Positions 21,687-30,965 of a stretch of 64,000 nt of DNA are shown one piece after another. Source of the DNA: Bin87 sp965220505 (GTDB taxonomy: Bacteria; Chloroflexota; Dehalococcoidia; Lucifugimonadales; UBA3495). The number at the start of each line of letters is the position of its first letter. Positions within the stretch are counted from its first letter, which is position 1. The notes below the pieces were generated by a model. It was not told where the DNA came from and made no database searches. It was given only the letters and a program-made list of their open reading frames with translations. The stretch spans positions 1,364,001 to 1,428,000 of the forward strand of contig CBDCQE010000001.1 of the NCBI GenBank assembly GCA_965220505.1, written 5' to 3'. The translations under genes and the position numbers were made by a program.

Positions 21687-22304
21687 ATGATTTACGAAGT
21701 CCGCACTTACGACCTGAAGCCCGGCGGCGTGCCCATCTTCGAAGAGGCGTTCGAAAAGGCCCTGCCGCACCGGGAAAAGTATTCCAAGTTGGCCGCATTC
21801 TTCCACACGGAAATCGGCCCCCTGAACCAAGTGATCCACATCTGGCCTTACGAGAGCCTGGACGAGCGCAATGAAGTCCGCGCCGCCGCCGGCAAGGACC
21901 CCAACTGGCCGCCGGACAGCCAGGGCACCATCATGCACATGGAGTCGGAGATCTACTATCCGGCGCCCTTCATGCGACCCATGGGCGGCGGACAGAAGCA
22001 GGGCAACGTCTACGAAATGCGCATCTACGAGTACCAGAACGGCGCCATGCCCAAGGTGTTGGACATCTGGTCCGCGGCCATCGAGCATCGCGAAAAGTTC
22101 TCGCCTCTGGCCGCCGGCCTGTACAGCGACATCGGCGGGCTGAACAAGTGGGTCCACATCTGGCCCTACGAGGACCTGGCCCAGCGCGACAAGATCCGCG
22201 CCGAGGCTTCCGCCACGCCGCACTGGCCCCCGCCAACCCGGGAGTTCCTGGTCAACCAACAGACCAAGGTACTGGTGCCCGCGAGCTTCTCGCCGCACGC
22301 GTAA
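21687..22304 (+). CDS. NIPSNAP family protein (two NIPSNAP domains)
   Basis: A 205-residue protein with two similar NIPSNAP domains. Each begins with a Y-E-(V/M)-R-x-Y strand (residues 3 and about 112) and ends with IHIWPYESLDER or VHIWPYEDLAQRD. The ATG at 21687 has CAGGAGCC upstream. NIPSNAP proteins are dimeric alpha+beta-barrel proteins of unclear biochemistry, often beside flavin or CoA enzymes. Here it sits between MmgE/PrpD and an LLM oxidoreductase. Confidence 0.88.
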   Translation: MIYEVRTYDLKPGGVPIFEEAFEKALPHREKYSKLAAFFHTEIGPLNQVIHIWPYESLDERNEVRAAAGKDPNWPPDSQGTIMHMESEIYYPAPFMRPMGGGQKQGNVYEMRIYEYQNGAMPKVLDIWSAAIEHREKFSPLAAGLYSDIGGLNKWVHIWPYEDLAQRDKIRAEASATPHWPPPTREFLVNQQTKVLVPASFSPHA

Positions 22305-22327
22305 CGTCAGCGACACCCGCAAACTCG

Positions 22328-22355
22328 GTAGGGGCGAACGCACATTCGCCCCTAC
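22328..22355. repeat. Palindromic intergenic repeat, followed by a TATAAT
   Basis: Perfect inverted repeat GTAGGGGCGAA - 6 bases - TTCGCCCCTAC. A TATAAT follows directly at 22358-22363, about 50 bases before the LLM start at 22412. The element could terminate transcription of the NIPSNAP gene, or be a mobile REP/MITE-like unit that carries a promoter -10 box. Only one copy is seen in this window. Confidence 0.65.
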
Positions 22356-22411
22356 GCTATAATGGACTTACGGGGACATTCCCTTCACCCCACTTCTCTG
22401 AGGACTGCTTC

Positions 22412-23257
22412 ATGGATATCGGCATCGCAATGTTCGTCACCCAGTCGTCAATCGACATCGCCGAGTTGGCCCAGGCCTGCGAGGCCCACGGGTTCGAGTC
22501 GTTGTGGGTGCCGGAGCATCCGGCGATACCAGCCGGGCCCAAGACCCCGTGGCCCGGGTCGCCCGACGGCGTCATCCCTCAGATGTACTACGAGTGCGTC
22601 GACCCCTTCGTGGCTCTGGGCCGCGCGTCCGCCGTTACATCGACGCTCAAGCTGGGCACCGGCATCTGCCTGGTGCCGGAACGCAATCCCATACTGTTGG
22701 CCAAGGAGATCGCCACCCTGGACCATTTCAGCAACGGGCGGTTCCTGTTCGGAATCGGCACCGGCTGGCTTCGCGAGGAGACTGAGCTCTTCGGTATCGA
22801 TTTCTCGCAGCGGATCGGCTATACCCGCGAATCCATCGAAGCCATGAAGGAGCTGTGGACCAAAGAGGCCGGGGAGTTCCACGGCCGGCATATCGATTTC
22901 CCGCCGATCTACTCGTCGCCCAAGCCGGTGCAGAAGCCGCACCCGCCCGTGCTCATCGGCGGCAATGCGCCTAACGTGGCGCGCCGGGTCGTGGCCTGGG
23001 GTGACGGCTGGATGCCCAATCGCATCTCACCCGATCAGTTGAAGGAACGCCGCGAGGAGATCGTCCGCCTGGCCCAGGAAGCCGGCCGCGACCCCCACGA
23101 GATCGAAGTGTCGGTGTTCGGGCAGCCGGCCGACCCGGAAATCCTAAAGGCCTACGAGGAAGCCGGCGCCACCCGCGCCATGGTCTTCGCCGACAGCGCG
23201 CCCCGCGACAACGCCCTGCGCCAACTGGATGATTTCGCCAGCCGGCTGCTGGCCTGA
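22412..23257 (+). CDS. LLM class F420-dependent oxidoreductase
   Basis: A 281-residue luciferase-like protein close to the TIGR03619 (F420-dependent) group. It has LWVPEHPAIP, STLKLGTGICLVPERNP, FLFGIGTGWLREE and GWMPN. The frame is open further upstream (from 22148) but overlaps the NIPSNAP gene. The ATG at 22412 with TGAGGA upstream is preferred. It may transfer hydride from reduced F420 to an organic substrate; the reaction is not known. An NTF2-like gene follows after 38 bases. Confidence 0.87.
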   Translation: MDIGIAMFVTQSSIDIAELAQACEAHGFESLWVPEHPAIPAGPKTPWPGSPDGVIPQMYYECVDPFVALGRASAVTSTLKLGTGICLVPERNPILLAKEIATLDHFSNGRFLFGIGTGWLREETELFGIDFSQRIGYTRESIEAMKELWTKEAGEFHGRHIDFPPIYSSPKPVQKPHPPVLIGGNAPNVARRVVAWGDGWMPNRISPDQLKERREEIVRLAQEAGRDPHEIEVSVFGQPADPEILKAYEEAGATRAMVFADSAPRDNALRQLDDFASRLLA

Positions 23258-23295
23258 TCCGCCGCTCCGTTGCGACACGAACCCACCCAATCCCA

Positions 23296-23691
23296 ATGCT
23301 GCCTGACGACGCTCGCCTACTGTCACTGCGGGACGCCAACCAGCGTTTCTACGACGCCTTCGGCTCTCTGGACATGGCCCAGATGGACGCCGTCTGGGAA
23401 CAGTCCGAGCGCGTCCTATGCGTCCACCCCGGCTGGCAGCCGATAGTGGGCTGGCCGGATATCCGGCGATCTTGGCAAGGCATATTCAACGGCGCCGCGT
23501 TGATGCACTTCAACATCCATTATGTCAACATCGCCCTGGAGGGCAACTGCGGGATCGTCACGTGCATCGAGAGCATTACCAGCGTGGTGGAAGGGCAGGC
23601 CCAGGGGTTCGGCGTCCTGGCCACGAATATATTTGTAAGATCCGGCGATGACTGGTTGTGCATCGCCCATCACGCGTCTCCCCGGCTATAG
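23296..23691 (+). CDS. NTF2-like / SnoaL-type protein
   Basis: A 131-residue protein with a cone-shaped NTF2-like fold: an N-terminal RDANQRFYDAF helix, HPGW in the loop over the pocket, GWPDIRRSWQGIF and a late WLCIAHHASP strand. Such proteins act as isomerases, dehydratases or ligand binders. It closely follows the LLM gene and may work with it. No more specific function can be read. Confidence 0.75.
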   Translation: MLPDDARLLSLRDANQRFYDAFGSLDMAQMDAVWEQSERVLCVHPGWQPIVGWPDIRRSWQGIFNGAALMHFNIHYVNIALEGNCGIVTCIESITSVVEGQAQGFGVLATNIFVRSGDDWLCIAHHASPRL

Positions 23692-23796
23692 TCCGGCGGC
23701 GCGGCCGCATCGTATTTCGGGGCGGAGATAACCGTTCCCGATGAATGCATAATTTTCGCATTACGTTTTCCAAGACCCGATAAGAGGGAGCAGTTT

Positions 23797-25044
23797 ATGT
23801 CATTTTCACCTAACTCGGTGACCGACGTTTCCAACACCGACCGGAACCTCTGGCAGGCCATCGTCGCCGAGGCTGTCGCCCATCTCACCTACACTGCGTA
23901 CGCGCAACAGGCGCGCGATGAGGGGCATCCAGAGATCGCCGAGGTTTTCGAGGAGGTCGCCCGCGCCGAAACCCTCCACGGCATGAGCTACCTGAAGGTG
24001 TCTGGGGCAATCGAAAGCACCTCGGTTAACCTGGGAAACGTGATCGCCGGCGAAACCCGGGAATACACCCGGACCTACCCGCGCATGATCAACGACGCCG
24101 TCGCTGACGGACGCGACGATGCGGTGGCGGCCTTCACGGGTGCGATGGAGCAGGAAAAGGACCACCAGATAGCCTTTTCGGACGCGCTGTCCCGGCTGCA
24201 GATATCCTCCGCCAATGGCGCGGGGACATCGGTTGTTACGTCCTCCGTCGCGCCGAGCGCGGTCGATCCGTTGGCGACGAGTTCTGGCGAGGCCCCAGCG
24301 CTGCCTCTGGACCTCGGAACCTACATCGACGCCGCGTTGGCCTTGGACAAGGAGCCATTCCATGTGGCGAACCTCGGCCGGCTGAGGGAGGTGGTATTCG
24401 GAGCCCAGGACGGGATCATCAGCACGGTGGCCCTGACCACCTCCGTAGCCATCGCCGTGGGCAGCACCGGGACGGTGCTCGTGGCCGGGCTGGCGGCCGC
24501 GGCGGCGGGGATGATCAGCATGGCGGCCGGAGCCTACCTGGGCTCCCGGGCCGAGGAGGACGTGCGTCAGGACGCAATCACTCGCCAGATCAACGACCTG
24601 GAAGATCGCCCGGCCGAGGAACTGGCGGAGTTGGTGATCCTGTTCCAGCGGGAGGGCAAGACCTACGACGAGGCCGTCCACCTGGCCAACGAAATCTCGA
24701 GCAGCGACACGCTTTGGCTCAACACTTTGCTGGAAAAGAAGCTGGGGATCAGCCCGGACCTTGGCGGCAATCCGCTTAAGGACGCGGCGGTGATGTGCGT
24801 ATCCTTCGGCTCGGCGGCGATCTTGCCAATCATTCCCTTCCTGTTCCTGACCGTCGGACCGATGGCGATCGCCTTGTCGATAGGGCTGTCCCTGACCGGG
24901 TTGTTCGCCCTGGGACTGGCAAAGGGCCGGCTGGTGCGCAAATCCCCCATCCTGCAGGGTCTGGAGATACTGGGCATCGGCGCCGTTTCGGCCGCCCTTG
25001 GGTACGGTCTGGGCGAGTTGCTGCCCCGGGTGTTGGGGTTCTGA
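23797..25044 (+). CDS. mbfA: Membrane-bound ferritin / VIT1-CCC1 transporter fusion (MbfA-like iron or manganese exporter)
   Basis: A 415-residue fusion. Residues about 15-140 form a rubrerythrin-type ferritin-like domain: ExxxHLTYTAYA, RAETLHG and MEQEKDHQ supply the di-iron ligands. Residues about 205-415 form a VIT1/CCC1 domain. It starts with REVVFGAQDGIISTVAL and has a paired membrane helix, a cytoplasmic Glu-rich helix and two to three final membrane helices. The architecture is that of MbfA, an iron exporter of Rhizobiales. The ferritin domain likely senses or oxidises ferrous iron before export. GAGGGAGC precedes the ATG. No iron-responsive operator was recognised. Confidence 0.85.
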   Translation: MSFSPNSVTDVSNTDRNLWQAIVAEAVAHLTYTAYAQQARDEGHPEIAEVFEEVARAETLHGMSYLKVSGAIESTSVNLGNVIAGETREYTRTYPRMINDAVADGRDDAVAAFTGAMEQEKDHQIAFSDALSRLQISSANGAGTSVVTSSVAPSAVDPLATSSGEAPALPLDLGTYIDAALALDKEPFHVANLGRLREVVFGAQDGIISTVALTTSVAIAVGSTGTVLVAGLAAAAAGMISMAAGAYLGSRAEEDVRQDAITRQINDLEDRPAEELAELVILFQREGKTYDEAVHLANEISSSDTLWLNTLLEKKLGISPDLGGNPLKDAAVMCVSFGSAAILPIIPFLFLTVGPMAIALSIGLSLTGLFALGLAKGRLVRKSPILQGLEILGIGAVSAALGYGLGELLPRVLGF

Positions 25045-25081
25045 CGTTCGCTATCTCGGCGAACAGCATCACAGGATCATC

Positions 25082-25110
25082 AAAAAAGGGGGCGGTCAGG
25101 TGACCGCCCC
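25082..25110 (-). terminator. Rho-independent terminator at the end of the dnaJ-to-hydrolase unit
   Basis: On the minus strand a perfect 10-bp stem (GGGGCGGTCA / TGACCGCCCC, 2-base loop) is followed by a short C tract and six T. It lies 26 bases after the stop of the hydrolase at 25136. The convergent mbfA gene ends at 25044 on the other side. Confidence 0.9.
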
Positions 25111-25135
25111 ATCGATTGTCCGAGCCCAGATCGAA

Positions 25136-26038
25136 TCACGCGAATCGGCCCAACAGGCCTTTTACGGCCTTGAGAAAGTCGGGGGGATTGTCTCCCTGCA
25201 CCAAGTGCCCCGCGTTGGCGACGGTAACCGTCGTGCAGTCGTGGTGCTCCTCGGCCATCCGCATCATCGTCTCATCAGCGAAAATGTCGCTGCGGTCGCC
25301 TCGCACCACCAGAGCTGGGCAATCGATCTTGCGCCAGCCCGCCCAGAGCTGCTCGGGCGTCCAGGCTGGTGCGCGGAAACCGCGGCGGCGTATCACCTTG
25401 TCATACTTCCACGTCCACTTCCCGTCTTCGCGCTGCCGGATGCTGTACTTCAACGCGCCCAGCGTCTGTTCGCGGCTGCGGCCGGTGTACTCCATGACGC
25501 GCTGGGCGAACTCCTCCAGGGTGTCCAGTTCATCAGGCAGTTCGCGGAACGCCTGAATCCGGTTGGACCCACGCCGCTGCGTTTCCGGTCCCGTGTCAAC
25601 AATGGTCAACGACTTCAACATCCCAGGGTTACCCGACGCCCAGGCCAGGCTGTTCCGGCCGCCCATGGAATGGCCAATCAGGTGGAAGTCCTGAAGACCC
25701 AGAGACGAGACCAACGCCCCGACGTCGCCGACGTAGGCATCGGTGGAGTAGTCCTCGTCCGGGGACCAATCGCTGTCGCCGTGACCGCGCTGGTCTACGG
25801 CGATAACGCGGTAGTCCACCGACAGCGGCAGGCTGATGAAATCCCAGCTGTGGGCCTGCTGCTGAATGCCGTGCAGCATCATGATCGTTGGCGAACTCGG
25901 ATCGCCCCATTCCAGGTAGTGGAGGTTCAGGCCGTTGACCTTGACGTACCGGTCCTTCGGTTCGTTCTCCACCGTAAAGGGAACACCCATCTGCCGCGCA
26001 GCATCGTGCAACGACAGCCCCATGGAATGTGACGCCAT
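25136..26038 (-). CDS. Alpha/beta hydrolase
   Basis: A 300-residue alpha/beta-hydrolase fold enzyme. It has an oxyanion segment LHGIQQQAHSWD, the nucleophile S124 in GHSMGG, an acidic residue in VVRGDRSDIF and a catalytic His in NAGHLVQGDNP. The frame is open to 26185, but the ATG at 26038 with GGAGG upstream is preferred. It resembles 2-hydroxymuconate-semialdehyde or epoxide hydrolase-like enzymes. Substrate unknown. It is the last gene of the minus-strand unit that begins with dnaJ. Confidence 0.87.
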   Translation of the reverse strand: MASHSMGLSLHDAARQMGVPFTVENEPKDRYVKVNGLNLHYLEWGDPSSPTIMMLHGIQQQAHSWDFISLPLSVDYRVIAVDQRGHGDSDWSPDEDYSTDAYVGDVGALVSSLGLQDFHLIGHSMGGRNSLAWASGNPGMLKSLTIVDTGPETQRRGSNRIQAFRELPDELDTLEEFAQRVMEYTGRSREQTLGALKYSIRQREDGKWTWKYDKVIRRRGFRAPAWTPEQLWAGWRKIDCPALVVRGDRSDIFADETMMRMAEEHHDCTTVTVANAGHLVQGDNPPDFLKAVKGLLGRFA

Positions 26039-26082
26039 CTTGAATACCTCCAACCGTAAACGTGGCCGCCATGTTACCACGG

Positions 26083-26724
26083 CTAACCGTTTTCCTTCGC
26101 CTGGCGTTCCAGGATGCCCCGTATGGTGAACATCCGCTGGAAGAGGGTAAAGCAGGACACCGCGGCGATCACCCACAGCACCCACACCATGATCGGGACG
26201 GGAGCCAACCCCTCGGCGATTAGTCCGATGCCAAGGATCGCCACGCGCTCGGTCCGGGTCATGATGCCGGAACGGGTGAAGGCGCCGAGGCCCTCGCCGC
26301 GGGCGCGCAGGTAAGAGACGCCCTGGGAAAACACCAGACCCAGCAGGACCGATAACATGCTCAGGATCATCTCCGGCGCGGATAGATCCGACAAAAGGTA
26401 ATACAGCCCCAACCCCACGAACAGGGCAGCCTCCCCCAACCGGTCGAAAACGGAATCCAGCAGGGCGCCGAACGGGGAAACCCGGCCGGTTAGCCGGGCC
26501 AGCCCGCCGTCAAACAAGTCCAGGATGCTCCCGGCCAGGAACACGATCCCGCCGTACAGGGGCCAACCCAGAGCCACCAGCACCGCCCCGGCCACGCACA
26601 CCGCAAAACCGCAGATGGTGATCACGTTGGGAGTCAACCCCACCGCGTGCAGAGCCCGTGCCCCGGGCAACTCGACATAGCGCAGCATTGCCGCGCGCAG
26701 TTCCTCTCTACCGGGCATTGCCAC
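26083..26724 (-). CDS. CDP-alcohol phosphatidyltransferase (likely phosphatidylinositol-phosphate synthase)
   Basis: A 213-residue membrane protein with the exact CDP-alcohol phosphotransferase motif DxxDGxxAR-x8-GxxxDxxxD (DLFDGGLAR ... GALLDSVFD) and about six hydrophobic helices. It joins a CDP-activated lipid to an alcohol in the membrane. The direct neighbours are a PimA-like mannosyltransferase and inositol-phosphate synthase, as in actinobacteria. The alcohol is therefore probably inositol phosphate, though glycerol phosphate cannot be excluded. The start is GTG at 26724 with a GGAGGAGG site 9 bases upstream. It overlaps the mannosyltransferase gene by 17 bases, implying coupled translation. 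Confidence 0.83.
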   Translation of the reverse strand: MAMPGREELRAAMLRYVELPGARALHAVGLTPNVITICGFAVCVAGAVLVALGWPLYGGIVFLAGSILDLFDGGLARLTGRVSPFGALLDSVFDRLGEAALFVGLGLYYLLSDLSAPEMILSMLSVLLGLVFSQGVSYLRARGEGLGAFTRSGIMTRTERVAILGIGLIAEGLAPVPIMVWVLWVIAAVSCFTLFQRMFTIRGILERQAKENG

Positions 26725-27862
26725 CGTGGTTGGCCTCCTCCATGCAATGTTGGTAATAGTCTTCGACTTCCGCCGCCACGTGCTGCCATCGGTGTTCCTG
26801 CGCCACCTGTTTGCCGCCTCCCGACAATCTTTGAGCCAGGTCGGGGTTGTCTATCAAACGGACGATGGCGTCGGCGATGGTCCAAGGTTCTCGTGGCGAC
26901 ACGAGCAGTCCATTCAATTGGCCGGTCACTACGTCACGATAGCCGTCAATGTCCGACGCGACCACCGGTGCGCCGGCGGCCATCGCTTCCAACAACACTA
27001 TCCCGAAGCTCTCTCCCCCGGTGGCCGGGCTGCAAAAGACATCGGCGCTGGCGTAGTAGCGCGGCAGGTCGTCATCGGATACCGCCCCAGCCAGTCTCAA
27101 CAGGTCCCGGCCCGAATCGTTTATGGCACTTATCAAAGACAAGCACATCCGGTCCGGTTCCCCCGGACCCACGACTATCAGACGAACGTCGCGCCTGAGT
27201 TCGAGCAAGAGCATGTACGCCTCCAACAGGTAACGCAGGCCTTTTCGTTCGTCCTTGCGCCCGACAAACAGGACGTTCTTCTTGCCGTCTCGCAACTCAG
27301 GGAAAGGCATGGCGTCAGCAAAACGTTGGTAGTCGATGCCGTTGGGAATCACGCGGTAGGCCCGCTGCGGGAAATGCGGCGCCACAAAGGTCCGCGCCGC
27401 CTCGGAAACCGCAATCCGGCCGTGCAATCGACTGTGCCACGACCGTAGTGCAAAACGCGACCACCGGTACAACTGCTGCTTGTCCGAAAACGCGTGAAAT
27501 GTCCCCACGTTTACCGCCCTCGAATGCTGCAGTATCATCAGGGGCAGAATGGGCGCCAAGGGCTCGTGCACGTGCACCAGATCGAATTGCTCCCGAGCCA
27601 TCAGCTGTCTGATACGGGGCCATAACCACCACGAAAGAGTCACCCGGGCTGTGGAACCACCCGCTGACAGCGGAACGGACCGGCCCATGGGAATAAAACC
27701 GTCGGAATGCCCGCACCGCTGCTCGTCACCGGCCGACGTTTGCGGCGCGATAACCGTCACCTCGTGCCCACGCTGCCTCAGTTCGGACGACAGCTGGGAC
27801 ACGTGGGCGTTGACGCCTCCGGGCCACGAGAAATCGTAAGGGGAGACCATGGCTATCTTCAT
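26708..27862 (-). CDS. GT4 glycosyltransferase, PimA-like (phosphatidylinositol mannosyltransferase)
   Basis: A 384-residue GT-B glycosyltransferase. The N-terminus (MKIAMVSPYDFSWPGGVNAHV) closely follows the PimA pattern, where the GGV loop contacts the lipid acceptor. The C-terminal domain has the GT4 E-x7-E motif in ESFGIVLLE, and VGRKDERKG is typical of the nucleotide-sugar site. Length equals that of PimA. It should transfer mannose from GDP-mannose to phosphatidylinositol at the inner membrane face. The frame is open to 28231, but the ATG at 27862 starts the conserved strand. It lies 53 bases after the inositol-phosphate synthase gene. Confidence 0.83.
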   Translation of the reverse strand: MKIAMVSPYDFSWPGGVNAHVSQLSSELRQRGHEVTVIAPQTSAGDEQRCGHSDGFIPMGRSVPLSAGGSTARVTLSWWLWPRIRQLMAREQFDLVHVHEPLAPILPLMILQHSRAVNVGTFHAFSDKQQLYRWSRFALRSWHSRLHGRIAVSEAARTFVAPHFPQRAYRVIPNGIDYQRFADAMPFPELRDGKKNVLFVGRKDERKGLRYLLEAYMLLLELRRDVRLIVVGPGEPDRMCLSLISAINDSGRDLLRLAGAVSDDDLPRYYASADVFCSPATGGESFGIVLLEAMAAGAPVVASDIDGYRDVVTGQLNGLLVSPREPWTIADAIVRLIDNPDLAQRLSGGGKQVAQEHRWQHVAAEVEDYYQHCMEEANHGGNAR

Positions 27863-27915
27863 AGCCGGCTCCCCTTGATGATCTCCGTCTCCGGAACCCA
27901 GGGCCCTGGCGCGGG

Positions 27916-29028
<1,113 letters not shown>

Positions 29029-29211
29029 TTGTGTACTCCTTGAGGCCCGCCCCAGCGCGCAAATCCCACAAAACCGGGACCGGAAATTAACGAGGCCAAC
29101 CTGCGTCAAACTGCCAGACAGTCTAACACACGCGGAATCCAAGTGCCTTTTGGCAGTCGCGAATCGCCAGCCGCGGGCAATCGGTGAAGTGAATCGACCA
29201 AATTGTCCCGG

Positions 29212-29892
29212 CTAGTTCTCAGCGAAAAATCGGAAAATCGCCGTCTCGTCGTCGTGGCGGAACCTACCGCCTCGGAACCGGATGTCCCGCCCCTGCTCGA
29301 TGTGTTGATCGACCAATTCCTTGACCCGACCCGAAGCGTCTTCAGCATTGGCGGAACCACGCACAATTTCCATCAGTTCGTCGCCAAGCAGGTTGTCGCT
29401 GACACCGTCAGTGCAGCATACCAGGCGGTCCTCGGGCGACAGATCAATAGTGGTTTGAAACACCGACAGGGTCGCTTCCGCGCCTATGGCCTTGGAGACG
29501 CCAAGGCGGATCAACCCACCCATGCGGCCACTGTACTGTTCGTATCCGTCCGGGCGGATCACGTAGATGGGGCTGTCTCCGGCAGAGATGATGTGGAGCT
29601 GGCCGCCCAGATACAGTGCTGCCGAGGCGGTGGTCAGCAGGAAACGCCCTCCACCGACCTGGTGGAACTCGGCGTTCTGCTCGTCCAGGACGGCAACGAT
29701 ATCCTCCGGTCCGGCAATATCGATTGCGTTCAGGGCATCGGCAACGGAACCGCTGGCCTCGTCGCCACCGTGACCGGTGACACCGTCCAGAACCACGTCC
29801 AGGAAGTTGCCGTCGCCCAAATCGCGGGTCAGGTAGTTGTCCTCTCCGTGGGCGGCGTTATCGTGAAGAATAGCCAACGAACTGGTGAGCAT
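29212..29892 (-). CDS. PP2C-family serine/threonine phosphatase
   Basis: A 226-residue PP2C-type phosphatase. It has an early GEDN motif, DGVTGHGGDEAS (the first metal-binding Asp-Gly pair), SAGDSPIYVI, CTDGVSDNL and a final DDETAI. The metal-binding acidic residues of the family are all visible. It is soluble and single-domain. It lies 37 bases downstream of the kinase-like gene, so the two probably act on the same target in opposite directions. The ATG at 29892 has AGGA upstream. Confidence 0.87.
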   Translation of the reverse strand: MLTSSLAILHDNAAHGEDNYLTRDLGDGNFLDVVLDGVTGHGGDEASGSVADALNAIDIAGPEDIVAVLDEQNAEFHQVGGGRFLLTTASAALYLGGQLHIISAGDSPIYVIRPDGYEQYSGRMGGLIRLGVSKAIGAEATLSVFQTTIDLSPEDRLVCCTDGVSDNLLGDELMEIVRGSANAEDASGRVKELVDQHIEQGRDIRFRGGRFRHDDETAIFRFFAEN

Positions 29893-29929
29893 AGTTCCTG
29901 CATCCTCGCAAGAGATCAGTTAGGGGGAA

Positions 29930-30949
29930 TCAGCCGGCCATCGCGGCCAGCTCGGTATTCGCATCGAATCGGTAACGGGTCCAGTGATTCTCGGAGAGCC
30001 GGTGCAGCGCGGTGCGCCATGCTTCCAAAGCGGTCTGCGGCTCCGGCATCTGCTCGTTTCGGATGGTAATCAGGCGCAGGCATTCGCGCAAGTCCGATGC
30101 AAAATCGGCTACGGCTGCATACCCGCGCCGTCGCACCTTGCCCAGGCACGCTGTTGCGGCGTCCCGCAACGCATCGTCCGCCGACGCGAACACGCTGATC
30201 AAGCTGTCACACTCGTCCTCGATCGATATAACCGGGCGCTGGTTGTACGGGTCGAAGTAGCCCGCTGCATCGGTGGGCGGCAGGTCCGGAGCCAGGTAGA
30301 ACTTCACCATTTCGATGTAAAAATCGTGGACATCCTGGGGGCCGCGGTTGCCTTGGGCTCGCTCTACGCCGTGTCCGACCAGTGCGGTTGCGTCCACCAG
30401 CGAGATCCGGCCGGTGCCCGGGGAGTAAAACACGTTGTGCGGGCCCAGATCAAGCAGCGCGTACCCGGCGTTAGCGTAAATTTCCTGGGCATCCAGCAGT
30501 TGCGACTGGACCGGCCAATTAGCGACGCCGTCGGGCACCACAAGTGGATGCAGAGCGAAGAGGTTTTGTCCCAAGCCGATGGGGACCCGCAGGATACGGC
30601 TCCTGGGGTCTCCCACCAGGGGAATTCCCGCTGCGCGTTCCTCTACTCTCACTGAATAGGGTTGACCCAAATCTTCGCCAAAATACGCGTCGTGAAGGGC
30701 CACATCGGTAACGCCGATCACGCGGGGCACAACGGCGGAAAATTGGCCAGCCCGCTCGTAAGCCTCAAGGGCCCGAGCGGTCCGCTCTTCGACGGGTCCG
30801 TGCATTTGACGGCTGACCGTCTGCGGAGACGGCCGCTTCAGCACCACGGGTTCACCGGTCTCCCGGTCCACAGCGGCGCGCACGTCGTAGTCGGCGCCGC
30901 TGCCCAGCGGGCCGACAAGTTCGAAGCGATCCAGCGTGACAGTTTCCAT
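29930..30949 (-). CDS. Atypical protein-kinase-like protein paired with the PP2C phosphatase
   Basis: A 339-residue protein with a divergent protein-kinase fold. The glycine loop is LGSGADYDVRAAV. K38 in VVLKRP is the ATP-binding Lys. D167 in LLDLGPHN occupies the catalytic-loop Asp, with N172 as the metal-binding Asn. D186 in LVDATAL stands for the DFG Asp. The HRD His/Arg and the catalytic-loop Lys are replaced, so it is atypical but could be active. A helical domain follows to the C-terminus. No membrane segment or sensor domain is present. The gene precedes the PP2C gene and follows prmA by 16 bases. Confidence 0.7.
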   Translation of the reverse strand: METVTLDRFELVGPLGSGADYDVRAAVDRETGEPVVLKRPSPQTVSRQMHGPVEERTARALEAYERAGQFSAVVPRVIGVTDVALHDAYFGEDLGQPYSVRVEERAAGIPLVGDPRSRILRVPIGLGQNLFALHPLVVPDGVANWPVQSQLLDAQEIYANAGYALLDLGPHNVFYSPGTGRISLVDATALVGHGVERAQGNRGPQDVHDFYIEMVKFYLAPDLPPTDAAGYFDPYNQRPVISIEDECDSLISVFASADDALRDAATACLGKVRRRGYAAVADFASDLRECLRLITIRNEQMPEPQTALEAWRTALHRLSENHWTRYRFDANTELAAMAG

Positions 30950-30965
30950 GACCGACGTCCGCGGA

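Noticed and set aside
20122..21687. A 521-codon plus-strand open frame opposite the MmgE/PrpD gene
   Set aside because: It is antisense to a gene with clear conserved motifs; its translation has no family signature and arises from high GC in the third codon position.
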